From positions 248,001 through 312,000 of the forward strand of contig NZ_JACHVP010000005.1 in NCBI RefSeq assembly GCF_014190775.1: a stretch of 64,000 nucleotides of DNA, written 5' to 3'. This DNA is from Leifsonia aquatica. GTDB taxonomy: Bacteria; Actinomycetota; Actinomycetes; Actinomycetales; Microbacteriaceae. The translations under genes and the position numbers were made by a program. The notes under the pieces are model-generated. The model was not told the DNA's origin and did not search any database. It was given only the letters and a program-made list of their open reading frames with translations. How positions within the stretch are numbered: the first letter of the stretch is position 1; every line of letters starts with the position of its first letter. Shown here one piece after another: positions 30,020-38,289 of the stretch.

Positions 30020-31174
30020 TCAGCCCAGGATGCGGCCGTCGGCGACCACGGTGCGCACGTGCCACTCGTGGTCGAGCACGACCGCATCGGCGGCGAAGCC
30101 GCGCTGCAGGCGGCCGAAGCGGTGGTCCTCGCCGAGGGCCTTCGCCGGCGTGTGCGTCAGGGCGGTGACCGCGTGGACGGGGTCGAGGCCGACCTGACCG
30201 ACGGCGACGCGCAGGGCGGCGTCCTGCGTCAGCGTCGAGCCCGCGATCGTCGAGGTCCCCGAGAGGACGGCGAGGCCCTCCTTGACGGTGACGTTCAGCC
30301 CGCCGAGCCGGTAGTCGCCGTCGGTGGCGCCCGCCGCCGCCATCGCGTCGGTCACCAGCGCGACGCGGCCGGGGGCGGCGGTGAAGAGCAGCCGCGCCAC
30401 CGAGGGGTGCACGTGGAGGCCGTCGAGGATGAGCTCGAGCGTGACCTCGGGGTTGTCGATCGCGGCCATGACCGGGCCCGGGGCGCGGTGGTGGATGCCG
30501 TTCATCGCGTTGAACGCGTGCGTGAGCAGGCGGGCGCCCACCTCGAACGCACGCGCCGCCTGGTCGTAGTCGGCGGCCGTGTGGCCGACGCCGACGACGA
30601 CGCCCGCCTCGATCAGCACGCCGATCGCCTCCAGGGCGTTGGGCAGCTCGGGAGCGATCGTGGCCGTGCGGAGGGTGCCGCGCGCCGCGCCGATCAGCTC
30701 CTCGACGGTTGCGGGACCCGGCTCGCGGAGGAACTCCGCGTCGTGCGCGCCGCGGCGCTCGACGGCCAGGAACGGGCCTTCGAGGTGCGAGCCGAGCACC
30801 AGGGGGTCAGCAGCCGCCAGGTCGGCGACGATGGCGAGGCTCTCGCGCAGGGAGGCGAGGGGGTTGGCGACGTGCGAGACGAGGGAGCGGGTCGTGCCGT
30901 GCGCGCGGTGCGTCGCGAGCGCGGCGAGCATCTCCTCCGGCCCGTCGTCGTACGGGTGCCCGCCGCCGCCGTGGCAGTGCAGGTCGATGAAACCGGGGGT
31001 GAGCCAGTGGCCGCCGGCATCGATCACGGTCGCGCCGGGCGCACGGGCGGCCTCGTGCCAGCCCGTGCCGGAACCGGAGGCGACGATCGTGCCGCCTTCC
31101 GTGACCAGCCAGAACTCGTCGACCAGCCCGTCCGCATCCACTTTGCGGGCGTCGTGGACGACGAGCGCGGTCAT
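30020..31174 (-). CDS. nagA: N-acetylglucosamine-6-phosphate deacetylase NagA (copy 1)
   Basis: The 384-residue amidohydrolase removes acetate from GlcNAc-6-P to feed NagB. Metal and catalytic motifs are visible: LTPGFIDLHCHGG, GSHLEGPF, VGHTAADY, LTHAFNAMNGIHHR and the catalytic-Asp segment VALVTDAMAA. The ATG at 31174 overlaps the stop of the DUF2568 gene as ATGA, so the two are co-translated. It shares roughly half its residues by eye with a second NagA at 38290-39450. Confidence 0.94.
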   Translation of the reverse strand: MTALVVHDARKVDADGLVDEFWLVTEGGTIVASGSGTGWHEAARAPGATVIDAGGHWLTPGFIDLHCHGGGGHPYDDGPEEMLAALATHRAHGTTRSLVSHVANPLASLRESLAIVADLAAADPLVLGSHLEGPFLAVERRGAHDAEFLREPGPATVEELIGAARGTLRTATIAPELPNALEAIGVLIEAGVVVGVGHTAADYDQAARAFEVGARLLTHAFNAMNGIHHRAPGPVMAAIDNPEVTLELILDGLHVHPSVARLLFTAAPGRVALVTDAMAAAGATDGDYRLGGLNVTVKEGLAVLSGTSTIAGSTLTQDAALRVAVGQVGLDPVHAVTALTHTPAKALGEDHRFGRLQRGFAADAVVLDHEWHVRTVVADGRILG

Positions 31175-31533
31175 CAGAACTCGCGCCGGCCGTTGATCAC
31201 GCCGCTCACGGTCGCGATGACGGCGAAGACGACGGCGACGACCGGCTGACCGAGATCCCACCAGGCGAACGCCGCGGCGCCCATCACGAGCACCTCGACC
31301 AGCGCCTTCACGAACGCGTCGACGTGCAGGACGGCCTTCGGGGAGCGGAAGAGGGCCCACAGCAGGATGGCGACGACCGGGGTCGCGATGCCGAAGACGA
31401 TGTTCCAGGGCAGTGGCCACGCCACGAAGCCCCAGATGCCGAGCGTGACCACGGCGAACAGCTCGAGCACGAACCGGAGGATGTCGTTCGGTCCGATCCG
31501 GAGGCGGGCCTGCTGGTCTTGCGCGGAAGTCAC
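31174..31533 (-). CDS. Small membrane protein, DUF2568 (YrdB-like)
   Basis: The 119-residue protein has four predicted membrane helices with charged caps (RIGPNDILRFVLELF at the start, INGRREF at the end), typical of the DUF2568 family, whose function is unknown. Two GTG codons are adjacent. The second (31533) is chosen because TAGAAT lies exactly 6 nt upstream of it, the leaderless spacing used elsewhere; the first would be only 3 nt away. It is the first gene before nagA. Confidence 0.75.
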   Translation of the reverse strand: MTSAQDQQARLRIGPNDILRFVLELFAVVTLGIWGFVAWPLPWNIVFGIATPVVAILLWALFRSPKAVLHVDAFVKALVEVLVMGAAAFAWWDLGQPVVAVVFAVIATVSGVINGRREF

Positions 31534-31555
31534 CACGTCATTCTACCGGCGGAGG

Positions 31556-32431
31556 TCAGCGGAAGATGATGGTCCGGGCACCGTCGAGCAGCACACGGTC
31601 CTCCGCGAACCACTTGACCGCCTGGGTGAGCGTGCGGCTCTCCTCGTCCTGCCCGATCGCGACGAGCTGCTGCACCGTCTGGGAATGGTCGACGCGCACG
31701 ACGTTCTGCTCGATGATCGGGCCCTCGTCGAGGTCGCTCGTCACGAAGTGCGCCGTCGCGCCGATCAGCTTCACGCCGCGGGCGTGCGCCTGGCGGTACG
31801 GATTGGCGCCCTTGAAGCCGGGGAGGAACGAGTGGTGGATGTTGATGGCACGGCCGGCGAGCTTCTCGCAGAGCTCGGGGGAGAGGATCTGCATGTAGCG
31901 CGCCAGCACGACGAGCTCGATGTCGTGCTCCTCCACAGCGGCGAGCACGCGCGCCTCGAACGCGGCCTTCGACTCCGCGTCGGTCACCGCCTGGGACTCG
32001 AAGGGCACGCCGTAGAACCCGGCGAGGTCGCGCAGGGTGCCGTGGTTGGAGAGCACCAGGGGGATCTCGATCGGGAGCTGCCCGGCGCGCTGGCGGAAGA
32101 GGAGGTCGTTGAGGCAGTGCGCAGCGGTCGACGCCAGCACCAGGGTGCGCAGTGGGCGACCGACGTAGTCGACGTTGTGCGACATCCCGAACCGCTCCAC
32201 GACCGGCGCGAGCGCGCTCTCGAACTCCTCGCGGCTCGCGCCCGACTCCACCTGGAGCCGCATGAAGAAGCGGCCGGTGTCGAGGCTGGCGAACTGCTGG
32301 CTCTCGGTGATGTTGCCGCGCGCGGAGACGATCGCCCCGCTGACGGCGTGCACGATCCCCGGCTGGTCGGCGCAGCTGAAGGTCAGCACCCAGTGGTTGG
32401 CCTGGCCGGGGGTGTCGGAGGTCGCGGTCAT
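31556..32431 (-). CDS. purU: Formyltetrahydrofolate deformylase PurU
   Basis: The 291-residue enzyme has an N-terminal ACT domain (about 12-88) and a C-terminal formyl-transferase fold. The triad is N197, H199 (INIHHSFLPGF) and D235 (DLDEGPII). It hydrolyses N10-formyl-THF to formate and THF, balancing the one-carbon pool shared with PurN, PurH, GlyA and FolD. The frame is open 24 codons further, but the ATG at 32431 has TATCCT exactly 6 nt upstream, supporting a leaderless start. Confidence 0.94.
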   Translation of the reverse strand: MTATSDTPGQANHWVLTFSCADQPGIVHAVSGAIVSARGNITESQQFASLDTGRFFMRLQVESGASREEFESALAPVVERFGMSHNVDYVGRPLRTLVLASTAAHCLNDLLFRQRAGQLPIEIPLVLSNHGTLRDLAGFYGVPFESQAVTDAESKAAFEARVLAAVEEHDIELVVLARYMQILSPELCEKLAGRAINIHHSFLPGFKGANPYRQAHARGVKLIGATAHFVTSDLDEGPIIEQNVVRVDHSQTVQQLVAIGQDEESRTLTQAVKWFAEDRVLLDGARTIIFR

Positions 32432-32480
32432 CGGCTCAGGATATCGTCCCGCGGGGTCCGCCCCGCGCCGCCCCCGGCTG

Positions 32481-32509
32481 TTGACGCGCCGCGGCGCGTG
32501 CACTTGGAT
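32481..32509 (+). promoter_or_regulatory. Promoter of the NCS1 permease gene
   Basis: TTGACG (32481-32486), a 17-bp spacer and TTGGAT (32504-32509) lie 6 nt before the ATG at 32516. No Shine-Dalgarno is present, so a leaderless transcript is expected. Confidence 0.6.
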
Positions 32510-32515
32510 CGGTGC

Positions 32516-34000
32516 ATGACCAGCACCGGCGAGGACGCGCCCGACCGAGCGCCCGCCTCCCTCCCCGCGCCCGGATCGGCGTTCGGCGTCGAGCTCAACG
32601 GGCTCAACACGATCGACGAGAGCGAGCGGAAGGGGCGCGCGAGCGGTCTCTTCTGGCCGTGGTTCGGCGCGAACGTCTCGGTCTTCGGCCTGAGCTACGG
32701 CTCGTTCCTGCTCGGGTTCGGGATCTCGTTCTGGCAGGCGACGATCGTCGGTGTGGTCGGGATCATCGCCTCCTTCCTACTGTGCGGCGTGATCGCACTC
32801 GCGGGCAAGCGCGGCTCGGCGCCCACGATGGTGCTCAGCCGAGCCGTCTTCGGGGTGCAGGGCAACCGCGTCCCGTCCCTGCTCTCCTGGCTGCTCACAG
32901 TGGGCTGGGAGACCGTGCTCACGGCGCTGGCGGTGCTCGCGACGGCGACCGTCTTCGAACGGCTCGGCTGGGAGGGCGGCGTCGTCACGAAACTCGTCGC
33001 GCTCATCGTGGTGGTCGCCCTTGTCGTGGTCGGCGGCGTGATCGGCTTCCACCTGATCATGCGCATGCAGATGGTCATCACCATCGTCACCGGGGTGCTC
33101 ACGCTGTTCTACATCGCGCTGGTGCTCGGCCACATCGATCTCACCGCGGTCGGCGCGCTGCCCGCGGGCGATGTGCCGCACGTGATCGGCGGCTTCGTGT
33201 TCATGCTCACCGGGTTCGGCCTCGGCTGGGTGAACGCCGCTGCCGACTACTCGCGGTACCTCCCGCGCTCGACCCGCAGCGGGGGAGTGGTGGGATGGAC
33301 GACCTTCGGCTCGTCGCTGGCACCGGTCCTGCTCCTGGTCTTCGGCATCCTGCTCGCCGGCTCGTCGACCTCCCTCTCCGAGGCCATCGCGGCCGACCCG
33401 ATCGGTGCGCTCGCGTCGCTCCTGCCCACCTGGTTCCTCGTGCCGTTCGTGATCGTCGCCGTGCTCGGGCTCGTCGGCGGCGCGGTGCTCGACATCTACT
33501 CGTCCGGGCTGGCGCTGCTCAGCGTGGGCGTGCGGGTCCCCCGGTACGTCGCCGCGGGGATCGACGGCGTGATCATGACGGCCGGCGCGATCTACGTCGT
33601 GTTCTTCGCCGGCGACTTCCTCGGCCCGTTCCAGGGCTTCCTCATCACGCTCGGCGTGCCGATCGCGGCGTGGTGCGGTATCTTCGTGGCCGATATCGCG
33701 CTGCGCCGCCGCGACTATGCGGAGGCCGACCTCTACGACCCGCGCGGCCGGTACGGTTCCGTGCGCTGGCTGCCGATCACGCTCATCGTCCTGGGCACGG
33801 CGATCGGCTGGGGGCTGGTGACGAACAGCGCTGCGGCGTGGCTGGGCTGGCAGGGCTATCTCCTCGGTCCGCTCGGCCTGGGCGGAACCCAGGGCGACTG
33901 GGCGTACGCCAACCTCGGCGTGCTCGTCGCCCTGGTGATCGGCTTCGCCGGGACCGCTCTCTTCTCGCGCGGCGCGATCCGGCGGCAGGAGGAGCGGTGA
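32516..34000 (+). CDS. NCS1 family cytosine/purine permease
   Basis: The 494-residue protein has about 12 membrane helices. Its N-terminal ESERKGRASGLFWPWFGANVS motif and the central GLGWVNAAADYSRYLP segment are characteristic of NCS1 nucleobase and related cation symporters. The substrate could be cytosine, a purine, allantoin or hydantoin. The adjacent cysteine hydrolase, overlapping by GTGA, hints at an amide- or ureide-containing substrate; this is inference. Confidence 0.9.
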   Translation: MTSTGEDAPDRAPASLPAPGSAFGVELNGLNTIDESERKGRASGLFWPWFGANVSVFGLSYGSFLLGFGISFWQATIVGVVGIIASFLLCGVIALAGKRGSAPTMVLSRAVFGVQGNRVPSLLSWLLTVGWETVLTALAVLATATVFERLGWEGGVVTKLVALIVVVALVVVGGVIGFHLIMRMQMVITIVTGVLTLFYIALVLGHIDLTAVGALPAGDVPHVIGGFVFMLTGFGLGWVNAAADYSRYLPRSTRSGGVVGWTTFGSSLAPVLLLVFGILLAGSSTSLSEAIAADPIGALASLLPTWFLVPFVIVAVLGLVGGAVLDIYSSGLALLSVGVRVPRYVAAGIDGVIMTAGAIYVVFFAGDFLGPFQGFLITLGVPIAAWCGIFVADIALRRRDYAEADLYDPRGRYGSVRWLPITLIVLGTAIGWGLVTNSAAAWLGWQGYLLGPLGLGGTQGDWAYANLGVLVALVIGFAGTALFSRGAIRRQEER

Positions 34001-34545
34001 CCGCTCCCGTGCTGGTGGTCATCGACATGCAGGAGGTGTTCGCGAGCCCCGCGAGCGGCTGGTCGACCCCCGGCTTCCCCGACGCGGAGCTCGGAGTCGC
34101 GCGGCTGCTGCCCGCCTTCGGCGACCGCGTGGTCTTCACCCGCTTCACGGCTCCCGAGCAGCCGCAGGGCGCCTGGGTGCGCTACTACGAGGACTGGCCG
34201 TTCGCGCTCGTCCCGCCGGACGACCCGCTCTACGACCTGGTGCCGGCCTTCCGCGACGACGGTCACCCCGTCGTGACCGAGACGACCTTCGGCAAGTGGG
34301 GGAGCGCGCTGCGGGACGCCATCGGGGACGCGGACGAGATCGTGCTCGCCGGCGTCTCGACCGACTGCTGCGTGCTGTCGACGGCGCTCCCCGCCGCCGA
34401 CGCCGGGGTGCGGGTGCGGGTGGCCGCCGACGCCTGCGCCGGGCTGACGGTGGAGGATCACCAGCGCGCGCTCGACGCCATGGCGCTCTACGCGCCCCTG
34501 ATCGAGATCGAGACCACCGAGTCCATCCTCAGGACGGTCCGGTAG
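33997..34545 (+). CDS. Isochorismatase-family cysteine hydrolase
   Basis: The 182-residue protein has the full catalytic triad of the family: Asp in VVIDMQ, Lys in TTFGKWG, and Cys in the cis-peptide motif GVSTDCCVLST. Members include nicotinamidase, N-carbamoyl hydrolases and ureidoacrylate hydrolase, so the substrate cannot be assigned. Translational coupling to the NCS1 permease suggests it breaks down the imported compound. An isochorismatase role is unlikely because no siderophore genes are near. Confidence 0.85.
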   Translation: MTAPVLVVIDMQEVFASPASGWSTPGFPDAELGVARLLPAFGDRVVFTRFTAPEQPQGAWVRYYEDWPFALVPPDDPLYDLVPAFRDDGHPVVTETTFGKWGSALRDAIGDADEIVLAGVSTDCCVLSTALPAADAGVRVRVAADACAGLTVEDHQRALDAMALYAPLIEIETTESILRTVR

Positions 34546-34676
34546 ACTCTTCTGCGGTCGCCGGGTCCCGCGCGGCCCTGGGCGCGCACATCAGCGCGTA
34601 GTCGACCCTCTCTTCCTCTCTCGCCGATGGATCGGCCGGATCGAGGGGGAAACGCCGTTCGTTGGACAGCACCTCC

Positions 34677-35891
34677 ATGACTGCCTCTTCAACGTCGCCA
34701 CTGGCAACCGTTCCGAAGTTCCCCTGGGTGGGCCTGCTCGCGCTCGCCGCCGCCGTGTTCCTCTCCGTCACGAGCGAGATGATCCCGACCGGGCTGCTGC
34801 CCGACATGAGCGCCTCCCTCGGCGTCAGCGAGGCGCAGGTCGGCCTCCTCGTGACCGTCTTCGCCTTCACCGTCGTCGTCACCAGTACCCCGCTCACCGC
34901 CCTCACCCGGCGGTGGCCGCGGCACGGCATGATCGTCGGCGTGCTCGTGGTGCTCGGGCTCTCGAACCTCCTCACCGCCTTCTCGCCGGATTACGCCTGG
35001 GTGGTCGCCTCCCGCATCATCGGCGGCATCGCCCACGGCATGTTCTGGTCGATCGTCGGCGCCTACGCCGGGCACCTCGTCCCGAAGGAGCAGATCGGCC
35101 GCGCCGTCTCGATCACCCTCGGCGGCGGGACGCTCGCGTTCGTCTTCGGCGTGCCCCTCGGCACCTTCGCCGGGCACCTCTTCGGCTGGCGGCTCTCGTT
35201 CGGGATCCTCGCGGGCCTCATGTTCGTGGGAGCCCTGCTCGTCTGGCGTTTCCTGCCCGCGGTCGAGCGGGACGAGGATGCGGCCGGGCGTCGCGACCGC
35301 AGCATCCCGCGCCCGAAGGACCGCACCATCCCGACCGTCATCATGGTCTGCCTCATCGCCGCCGTGACGATGATCGGGCACTACTCGTTCTACACGTTCG
35401 TGGTGCCCTTCCTCACCGGCCCGATGGGCGTCGCCGCCGGTGACGTCGGCGGGCTCCTGTTCATCTACGGCATCGCCGGCGCGATCGGTCTCGTGCTGGC
35501 CGGTTCCGTCCTGGGCCCGCGGCCGCAGTTCGGGCTGCTGCTCGCCCTCGTCGTGACCGGCGTGGCCGTCGCGGGTCTCGCGGCGTTCGCCGGCCAACCG
35601 GTGCTCGCCCTGATCGCCTTCGTGATCTGGGGACTCGCCTTCGGAGCGCTCCCGCCCCTCCTGCAGACGCGTCTGCTGCACACCTCGTCGCCGGCGTTCC
35701 GCGACACCGCCAGTGCGCTCTACACGACGTCCTTCAACATCGGCATCGGTGGCGGAGCGCTCCTCGGCTCGCTGATCTTCGACGCGGGCGGCCTGATGCT
35801 GCTGCCGATCGTCTACATCGTGCTGCTGGCGGTCTCGCTGGTGCTGGTGCTGGTCGTGGGCCGGATGGCCGTCAGAGCAGTCCGGGCGTGA
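34677..35891 (+). CDS. MFS transporter, DHA1 family (SotB/AraJ or CmlR-like)
   Basis: The 404-residue protein has 12 predicted helices and opens with LSVTSEMIPTGLLPDMSASL, typical of DHA1 sugar-efflux or chloramphenicol-efflux proteins. The ATG at 34677 is preferred to TTG 34662. The 131-nt gap from the previous gene has TAGACT at 34543 as a possible -10. A 17-codon ORF (34627-34680) ends in an ATGA overlap with the start, which may couple translation. The 3' end overlaps the convergent sigma-factor gene by 20 nt. Confidence 0.85.
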   Translation: MTASSTSPLATVPKFPWVGLLALAAAVFLSVTSEMIPTGLLPDMSASLGVSEAQVGLLVTVFAFTVVVTSTPLTALTRRWPRHGMIVGVLVVLGLSNLLTAFSPDYAWVVASRIIGGIAHGMFWSIVGAYAGHLVPKEQIGRAVSITLGGGTLAFVFGVPLGTFAGHLFGWRLSFGILAGLMFVGALLVWRFLPAVERDEDAAGRRDRSIPRPKDRTIPTVIMVCLIAAVTMIGHYSFYTFVVPFLTGPMGVAAGDVGGLLFIYGIAGAIGLVLAGSVLGPRPQFGLLLALVVTGVAVAGLAAFAGQPVLALIAFVIWGLAFGALPPLLQTRLLHTSSPAFRDTASALYTTSFNIGIGGGALLGSLIFDAGGLMLLPIVYIVLLAVSLVLVLVVGRMAVRAVRA

Positions 35892-38019
35892 CCGTGGCGT
35901 CCACGACGATCCCGTGGCGGTCGCCGAAGTCGTAGCCGAACCCGACGCGATAGGTGCCGGGTGCTCCCGTCCAGAGGTACTCCTGCGAGGCGGTGCCGTC
36001 CGCGTTCGTCTCGAGCGACTGACCGGCGGGCTGTCCGTTCACATAGAGCAGCAGCCGCGCGCCGGGCAGGCCGTCCGCGGTCATCGTGATGGACATCCCT
36101 GACGTCGTCGCGGTCACGGACGGCGCCAGCACGGTCCCCGTCGCGGGGACGGACGGATCGGAGCGGTTGCCGAGCACGTCCGTCTGACGGGCGGTCAGCG
36201 CGAACGACGGTGAGGCGAAGAGGAGCTCGGGCGTGGTCCACGCGCCGGCGGCGTCGGCGGTCACGGTGACCAGCGGCACGTCGCCGTCGGAGACGTCGAC
36301 CGTTGCTCCCGGCTCCGCGGTCCCGGAGACGATCGGCGCGGCGGAACCGGCGGACCCACCGGAGCCGGTGTCGACGCTCGTGATCTGCGGGGGGAGTGCG
36401 GTGCGGTCCACCACGAGGGTGCGTGTGACGGCGTCGGACGTTCCGTCGGCGGTGGTCTGGGCGACGGACACGGTCCAGCTCCCGTCGCCGAGCGCCGACA
36501 GGTCGAGCGCAAGGCCCCAGGCGCCGGACGCGTCGGCCGTCGCGGTGCCGAGAGTGAGGGCTGCTGCGGCGACGGCGCGGGCCTCCGAGCCTGGCGTGCG
36601 CGCCGCGGTCACCGCGATCACGGCTGAGGGTGTTCCCGTGCCGGATGCGTCGATGGTCTGCGCGTTCGTGGTGTACCCGTCGGCCGGGAACGACCCGGAG
36701 AGCACGGGAGGCTGCGGACGCGGCGCCACGGGAGTGACCGGCGTCGTCGGGGTGACGGGCGTCGTGGGAGTCGCCGCGTCAGGAACGGTCGGCGTCGGCG
36801 CGGTCGGCGCGACCACCGTCGACGGTGCGTCCGGGGTCACCGGCGCCGGGGAGGCAGGTGCGGGCGCGGCAGGCGCAGGGGGCGCGGTGTCCGGACCCGT
36901 GGACGAATCGGACGGCCCCGGAGCCGCGGGCGACGCCGGGTCGGCGACGGCTGCGCTCGTCGGCGTGGGAGCCGAGGCGAAGAGGGCCGGCCCGAAGACG
37001 AAGGCCCCGGCCACCGCGGCGGCGACGAGCACGCCGCCCACGGCGAGCGACGTGATGGTGGCTGCGCTCGCGCCGGCACCGCCGGCTCCTCCGGCAGAGC
37101 CTCCCGAAGCCGCGCTCGACGCTCCCATCGTCGTTGCACCGGCACCGGCACCGGCACCGGCACCGGCACCGGCACCCGCTGTCGCGGCAGCGGGCATCGC
37201 GGCACCGGCCGCACCGAGGGCGTACGGGACGGTGTGGGCTCCGCTCTGCATCCAGGCGGAGTAGGCCGTCGCGCCACCGACGCCCGCGATCAGCGGCAGG
37301 AGGACGAGCGCCATCCGCGAGCCGACGTCCTTCGCCTCCTCGGCGACGATGGTGCAGCGCGCGCAGTCGAGCAGGTGCGCCTCCACCTTCGCGGTCTCGC
37401 GCTTGCCGAGCCCGTGGCGCGCGTAGGAACCCAGCCGCTCGGTGGTCCAGTGGCAGTCCGAGTCCTCCGGCACCGCTGCCAGGTGCGCCTGGATCCACGC
37501 CTGGCGCAGACCCTCCCGTGCGCGATAGGCCAGCGCGGCGACGGCGTTCGCCGACATGCCCAGGAGCGGGGCGACCTCGGCCGGCTTCATGCCCTCGACC
37601 TCGCAGTACCAGAGCACCTCCTGCCACCGGGTGGGGAGGGTGCGGAACGCGTTCGCGGTCAGGGAGCGATCGAGCGCCTCCAGGCCGGCGGCCTCGGTGA
37701 ACGCCGGGTCCTCGATGGTGTCCGCGTCATCGATCGGCGTTTCGCGCGCTCGGCGCCCCCAGGAGGCGGCGACGTTGCGCACGGTCGTGAAGAGGTAGGC
37801 GCGGAAGCCGGAGGTGGGACCGTGGCCGTTCGCGATCGCCTGGTAGATCTTCGCGTACGCCTCGGCGACGAGGTCGTCGGCGTCGAGATCGCTGTGCGAC
37901 CGCGCCACGGCGAGCCCGGCGCGCGCGTGCCGCCGCCAGAGCTCGGCGAACGCGTTCCGATCGCCCGCACGCGTCGCGTCGACCAGCTGGAGGTCGGAGA
38001 GGTCGGACAGGTCGGGCAT
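35872..38019 (-). CDS. ECF sigma factor fused to zinc finger, hydrophobic segments and Ig-like domains
   Basis: The 715-residue protein starts with an ECF sigma factor (region 2 about 20-95 and region 4 about 125-180, MSANAVAALAYRAREGLR). An anti-sigma-like zinc finger follows with H190 and H215xxxC219xxC222. Two hydrophobic segments (235-256 and 318-346) flank an Ala-Gly repeat linker (281-292). A Pro/Thr-rich stalk (347-436) leads to about three Ig-like domains (437-715). ECF factors with C-terminal zinc-finger/membrane extensions are known in actinobacteria (groups such as ECF52 and ECF53), where proteolysis or signal sensing is proposed. GAGAAT lies 6 nt before the ATG. If both hydrophobic segments span the membrane, the Ig part would be cytosolic. 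Confidence 0.88.
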   Translation of the reverse strand: MPDLSDLSDLQLVDATRAGDRNAFAELWRRHARAGLAVARSHSDLDADDLVAEAYAKIYQAIANGHGPTSGFRAYLFTTVRNVAASWGRRARETPIDDADTIEDPAFTEAAGLEALDRSLTANAFRTLPTRWQEVLWYCEVEGMKPAEVAPLLGMSANAVAALAYRAREGLRQAWIQAHLAAVPEDSDCHWTTERLGSYARHGLGKRETAKVEAHLLDCARCTIVAEEAKDVGSRMALVLLPLIAGVGGATAYSAWMQSGAHTVPYALGAAGAAMPAAATAGAGAGAGAGAGAGATTMGASSAASGGSAGGAGGAGASAATITSLAVGGVLVAAAVAGAFVFGPALFASAPTPTSAAVADPASPAAPGPSDSSTGPDTAPPAPAAPAPASPAPVTPDAPSTVVAPTAPTPTVPDAATPTTPVTPTTPVTPVAPRPQPPVLSGSFPADGYTTNAQTIDASGTGTPSAVIAVTAARTPGSEARAVAAAALTLGTATADASGAWGLALDLSALGDGSWTVSVAQTTADGTSDAVTRTLVVDRTALPPQITSVDTGSGGSAGSAAPIVSGTAEPGATVDVSDGDVPLVTVTADAAGAWTTPELLFASPSFALTARQTDVLGNRSDPSVPATGTVLAPSVTATTSGMSITMTADGLPGARLLLYVNGQPAGQSLETNADGTASQEYLWTGAPGTYRVGFGYDFGDRHGIVVDATVTPGLL
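37135..37176. repeat. Hexanucleotide tandem repeat inside the sigma-fusion gene
   Basis: GGCACC is repeated six times (37141-37176) plus a partial copy upstream. It encodes the alternating Ala-Gly linker between the two hydrophobic segments. The unit is two codons, so copy-number change would lengthen or shorten the linker without shifting the frame. Confidence 0.85.
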
Positions 38020-38170
38020 CCCACGATTCTCCCGTATCGAGGCACCAAAAGGGCTGAGCGAGGGGGCCGGCGGGAGTCCCCGAAATATTTCACAGAACCG
38101 GCGTCATGGATGGCGGCGGTCGCGGTCTCTCAAGACGTGGCCGCCGCACAGGGGGCGTCCGTGCCACGCC

Positions 38171-38279
38171 CGTGCCGGACCCGAACCGGCACGAGCACGA
38201 TGGTGACCGACGACCCGAACGCCGATCACCGTCGACGAGGGGATCCTCGAGGGCCGGGTCCAGAACACGGATCCGGCCC
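38171..38279 (-). terminator. Two hairpins downstream of the second nagA
   Basis: One hairpin at 38251-38279 has GGGCCGGGTCC/GGATCCGGCCC arms with one mismatch and ends 11 nt from the nagA stop. A second at 38171-38193 has perfect 8-bp arms CGTGCCGG/CCGGCACG. The region 38020-38289 otherwise holds the promoter of the sigma fusion and no gene. Confidence 0.55.
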
Positions 38280-38289
38280 CGGGCCCCGC

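Noticed and set aside
37135-37176. Short tandem repeat considered as part of a CRISPR or satellite array
   Set aside because: The unit is 6 bp with no spacers and it encodes an in-frame Ala-Gly linker.
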